Source: an uncultured Caulobacteraceae bacterium (GTDB lineage: Bacteria > Pseudomonadota > Alphaproteobacteria > Caulobacterales > Caulobacteraceae). Taken from it: a stretch of DNA of 5,902 nucleotides. The stretch lies in contig CALEOQ010000189.1 of assembly GCA_937910255.1 (NCBI GenBank), forward strand, positions 1-5,902, written 5' to 3'. Positions within the stretch are counted from its first letter, which is position 1, and each line of letters opens with the position of its first letter. The position numbers and the translations under genes are program-made. The notes under the pieces are model-generated. The model had not been told where the DNA came from. It saw only the letters and a program-made list of their open reading frames with translations, and did no database searches. Below, piece after piece: positions 5,499 to 5,902 of this stretch.

Positions 5499-5527
5499 TT
5501 GACTCCCGAGGGAGGTCGCGCTAAATA
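5499..5527 (+). promoter_or_regulatory. rRNA operon promoter P1
   Basis: TTGACT (5499-5504), a 17-bp spacer and TAAATA (5522-5527) form a near-consensus housekeeping promoter. The GC-rich discriminator CGCTCCCC follows, as in promoters under stringent control, with a start near 5534. A GANTC site (5501-5505) overlaps the -35, and a CTCCC-GA-GGGAG dyad (5503-5514) begins there and runs into the spacer. It points toward the rRNA leader and is paired with a very similar promoter 226 bp downstream. Confidence 0.75.
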
Positions 5528-5579
5528 CGCTCCCCTGGCCGAAACGACGGGCGAAGACGTGGCGTTAGCCGAAAGGCTG

Positions 5580-5608
5580 TTGACCTCTTCTTAATCTGTC
5601 GTTAGGTT
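5580..5608 (+). promoter_or_regulatory. Possible middle promoter overlapping a CtrA-like box
   Basis: TTGACC (5580-5585), 17 bp, TAGGTT (5603-5608) is a weaker promoter-like pair between P1 and P2. Its spacer and -10 contain TTAA-N7-TTAG (5591-5605), one base from the CtrA consensus TTAA-N7-TTAA. Either reading may be chance. Confidence 0.35.
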
Positions 5609-5670
5609 CCGGTCCTTCAATCGAATCGCTGCGGACATATGAGGGCAGCCCCTCGGCGGCCCGAAGTGAT

Positions 5671-5706
5671 TTTTGCGTCAAATTCCTCCGGGAAGATGAC
5701 GCAAAG
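5671..5706. repeat. Nested inverted repeat upstream of P2
   Basis: TTTGCGTCA (5672-5680) and TGACGCAAA (5697-5705) are perfect 9-bp arms. Inside them TTCC (5683-5686) and GGAA (5691-5694) form a second stem with a TCCG loop, separated by small AA/GA mismatches. The element ends 19 bp before the P2 -35. It has no T-tract after the stem on either strand, so it is not a terminator. It may be an operator or a structure in the P1 transcript. Confidence 0.7.
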
Positions 5707-5724
5707 AAAGTCCGAAAGGATCGA

Positions 5725-5753
5725 TTGACAGTCTCGGGGGCGGCGACTAGATA
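5725..5753 (+). promoter_or_regulatory. rRNA operon promoter P2
   Basis: TTGACA (5725-5730), exactly 17 bp, TAGATA (5748-5753), then a GC-rich discriminator CGCCGCTCC; start near 5760. It is the best promoter in the window. An A-rich segment (5703-5718) just upstream could act as an UP element. It shares TA[AG]ATACGC with P1, and both are followed by GGCCGAAA. Confidence 0.85.
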
Positions 5754-5804
5754 CGCCGCTCCTCGCCGGGGCCGAAAGGTTGGCGGGGCTGGCGGAAGCC
5801 GGTT

Positions 5805-5816
5805 TGGTCTTTGACA
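5805..5816 (+). promoter_or_regulatory. boxA-like rRNA antitermination element
   Basis: TGGTCTTTGACA matches E. coli rrn boxA TGCTCTTTAACA at 10 of 12 positions and lies about 45 nt after the predicted P2 start. BoxA RNA recruits NusB-NusE for antitermination of rRNA transcripts. Confidence 0.75.
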
Positions 5817-5858
5817 TTGTTGAATTGGAAAGAGAAACGCAGGCGGCGGTGTTCTGGC

Positions 5859-5878
5859 GATGGTTCTTCGGAACTGTC
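5859..5878 (+). other. UUCG-capped hairpin in the rRNA leader
   Basis: GATGGTTC pairs with GAACTGTC (8 bp including two G-U pairs) around the extra-stable C(UUCG)G tetraloop at 5867-5870. No T-tract follows, so it is not a terminator. It is likely a structural element of the precursor rRNA leader. Confidence 0.6.
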
Positions 5879-5902
5879 TGGACGCTGACGAACTCTGCGG
5901 TC

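Larger units (their letters stand above)
5760..5902 (+). other. 16S rRNA leader (5' end of rRNA precursor)
   Basis: From the P2 start to the right edge, the sequence has the hallmarks of an alphaproteobacterial rRNA leader: a boxA-like element, then an A-rich GGAAAGAGAAAC stretch, G-rich processing-stem sequence and a UUCG hairpin. No protein frame is plausible. The mature 16S start (AGAGTTTGATC-type sequence) is not within the window and should follow shortly after 5902. Confidence 0.75.

Noticed and set aside
5567..5578. AGCC-GAAA-GGCT mini-hairpin in the P1 transcript
   Set aside because: It is a stable GNRA loop but has only 4 bp and no T-tract; short hairpins like this are expected by chance in GC-rich DNA.
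5617..5817. 66-codon minus-strand open frame
   Set aside because: It covers rRNA promoter P2, the inverted repeat and boxA, and has no ribosome-binding site or recognisable feature.

Overview
The window looks like a small contig from a Caulobacterales bacterium (Caulobacter or Phenylobacterium type). The main evidence is a complete hfaA-hfaB-hfaD holdfast-anchor cluster, a system characteristic of this group. High GC with strongly GC-biased third codon positions, alphaproteobacterial rRNA promoters and leader, and GANTC and TTAA sites near promoters agree with this. Genus and species cannot be settled by eye.

Layout. Positions 1-315 (minus) hold the start of a secreted protein whose 3' part runs off the left edge into very G-rich, suspect sequence. 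Positions 416-3036 (minus) hold hfaA, hfaB and hfaD, read from right to left. hfaA and hfaB overlap by 11 nt, and hfaB and hfaD by an unusually long 71 nt. A 154-bp divergent region with several dyads and two TTAA half-sites separates hfaA from a plus-strand group: a TTG-started rhomboid-family intramembrane protease (3191-3856), a two-CBS-domain protein (3917-4345) and a GNAT acetyltransferase (4348-4929) whose start is 2 nt after the CBS stop. A convergent Rrf2-family regulator with a four-cysteine cluster lies on the minus strand (4955-5389).

The last ~510 bp has no protein gene that I accept. It holds two very similar tandem sigma-70-type promoters (TTGACT-N17-TAAATA and TTGACA-N17-TAGATA), a weaker third promoter-like pair between them overlapping a CtrA-like motif, a nested inverted repeat, a boxA-like antitermination element and a UUCG hairpin. 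This is the upstream and leader region of an rRNA operon. The 16S gene should start just past the right edge, which may explain why the contig ends here.

The hfa genes form one functional unit. HfaB is a CsgG-like outer-membrane lipoprotein expected to secrete or assemble HfaA (small, curlin-like) and HfaD (large, repetitive), which together tether the holdfast adhesin to the pole. The most interesting observation is that HfaD is built from about eight divergent ~48-residue repeats with an N-Q type signature, and that the C-terminal part of HfaA appears to carry one copy of the same module. I found no CRISPR array, insertion sequence, integrase or tRNA gene.
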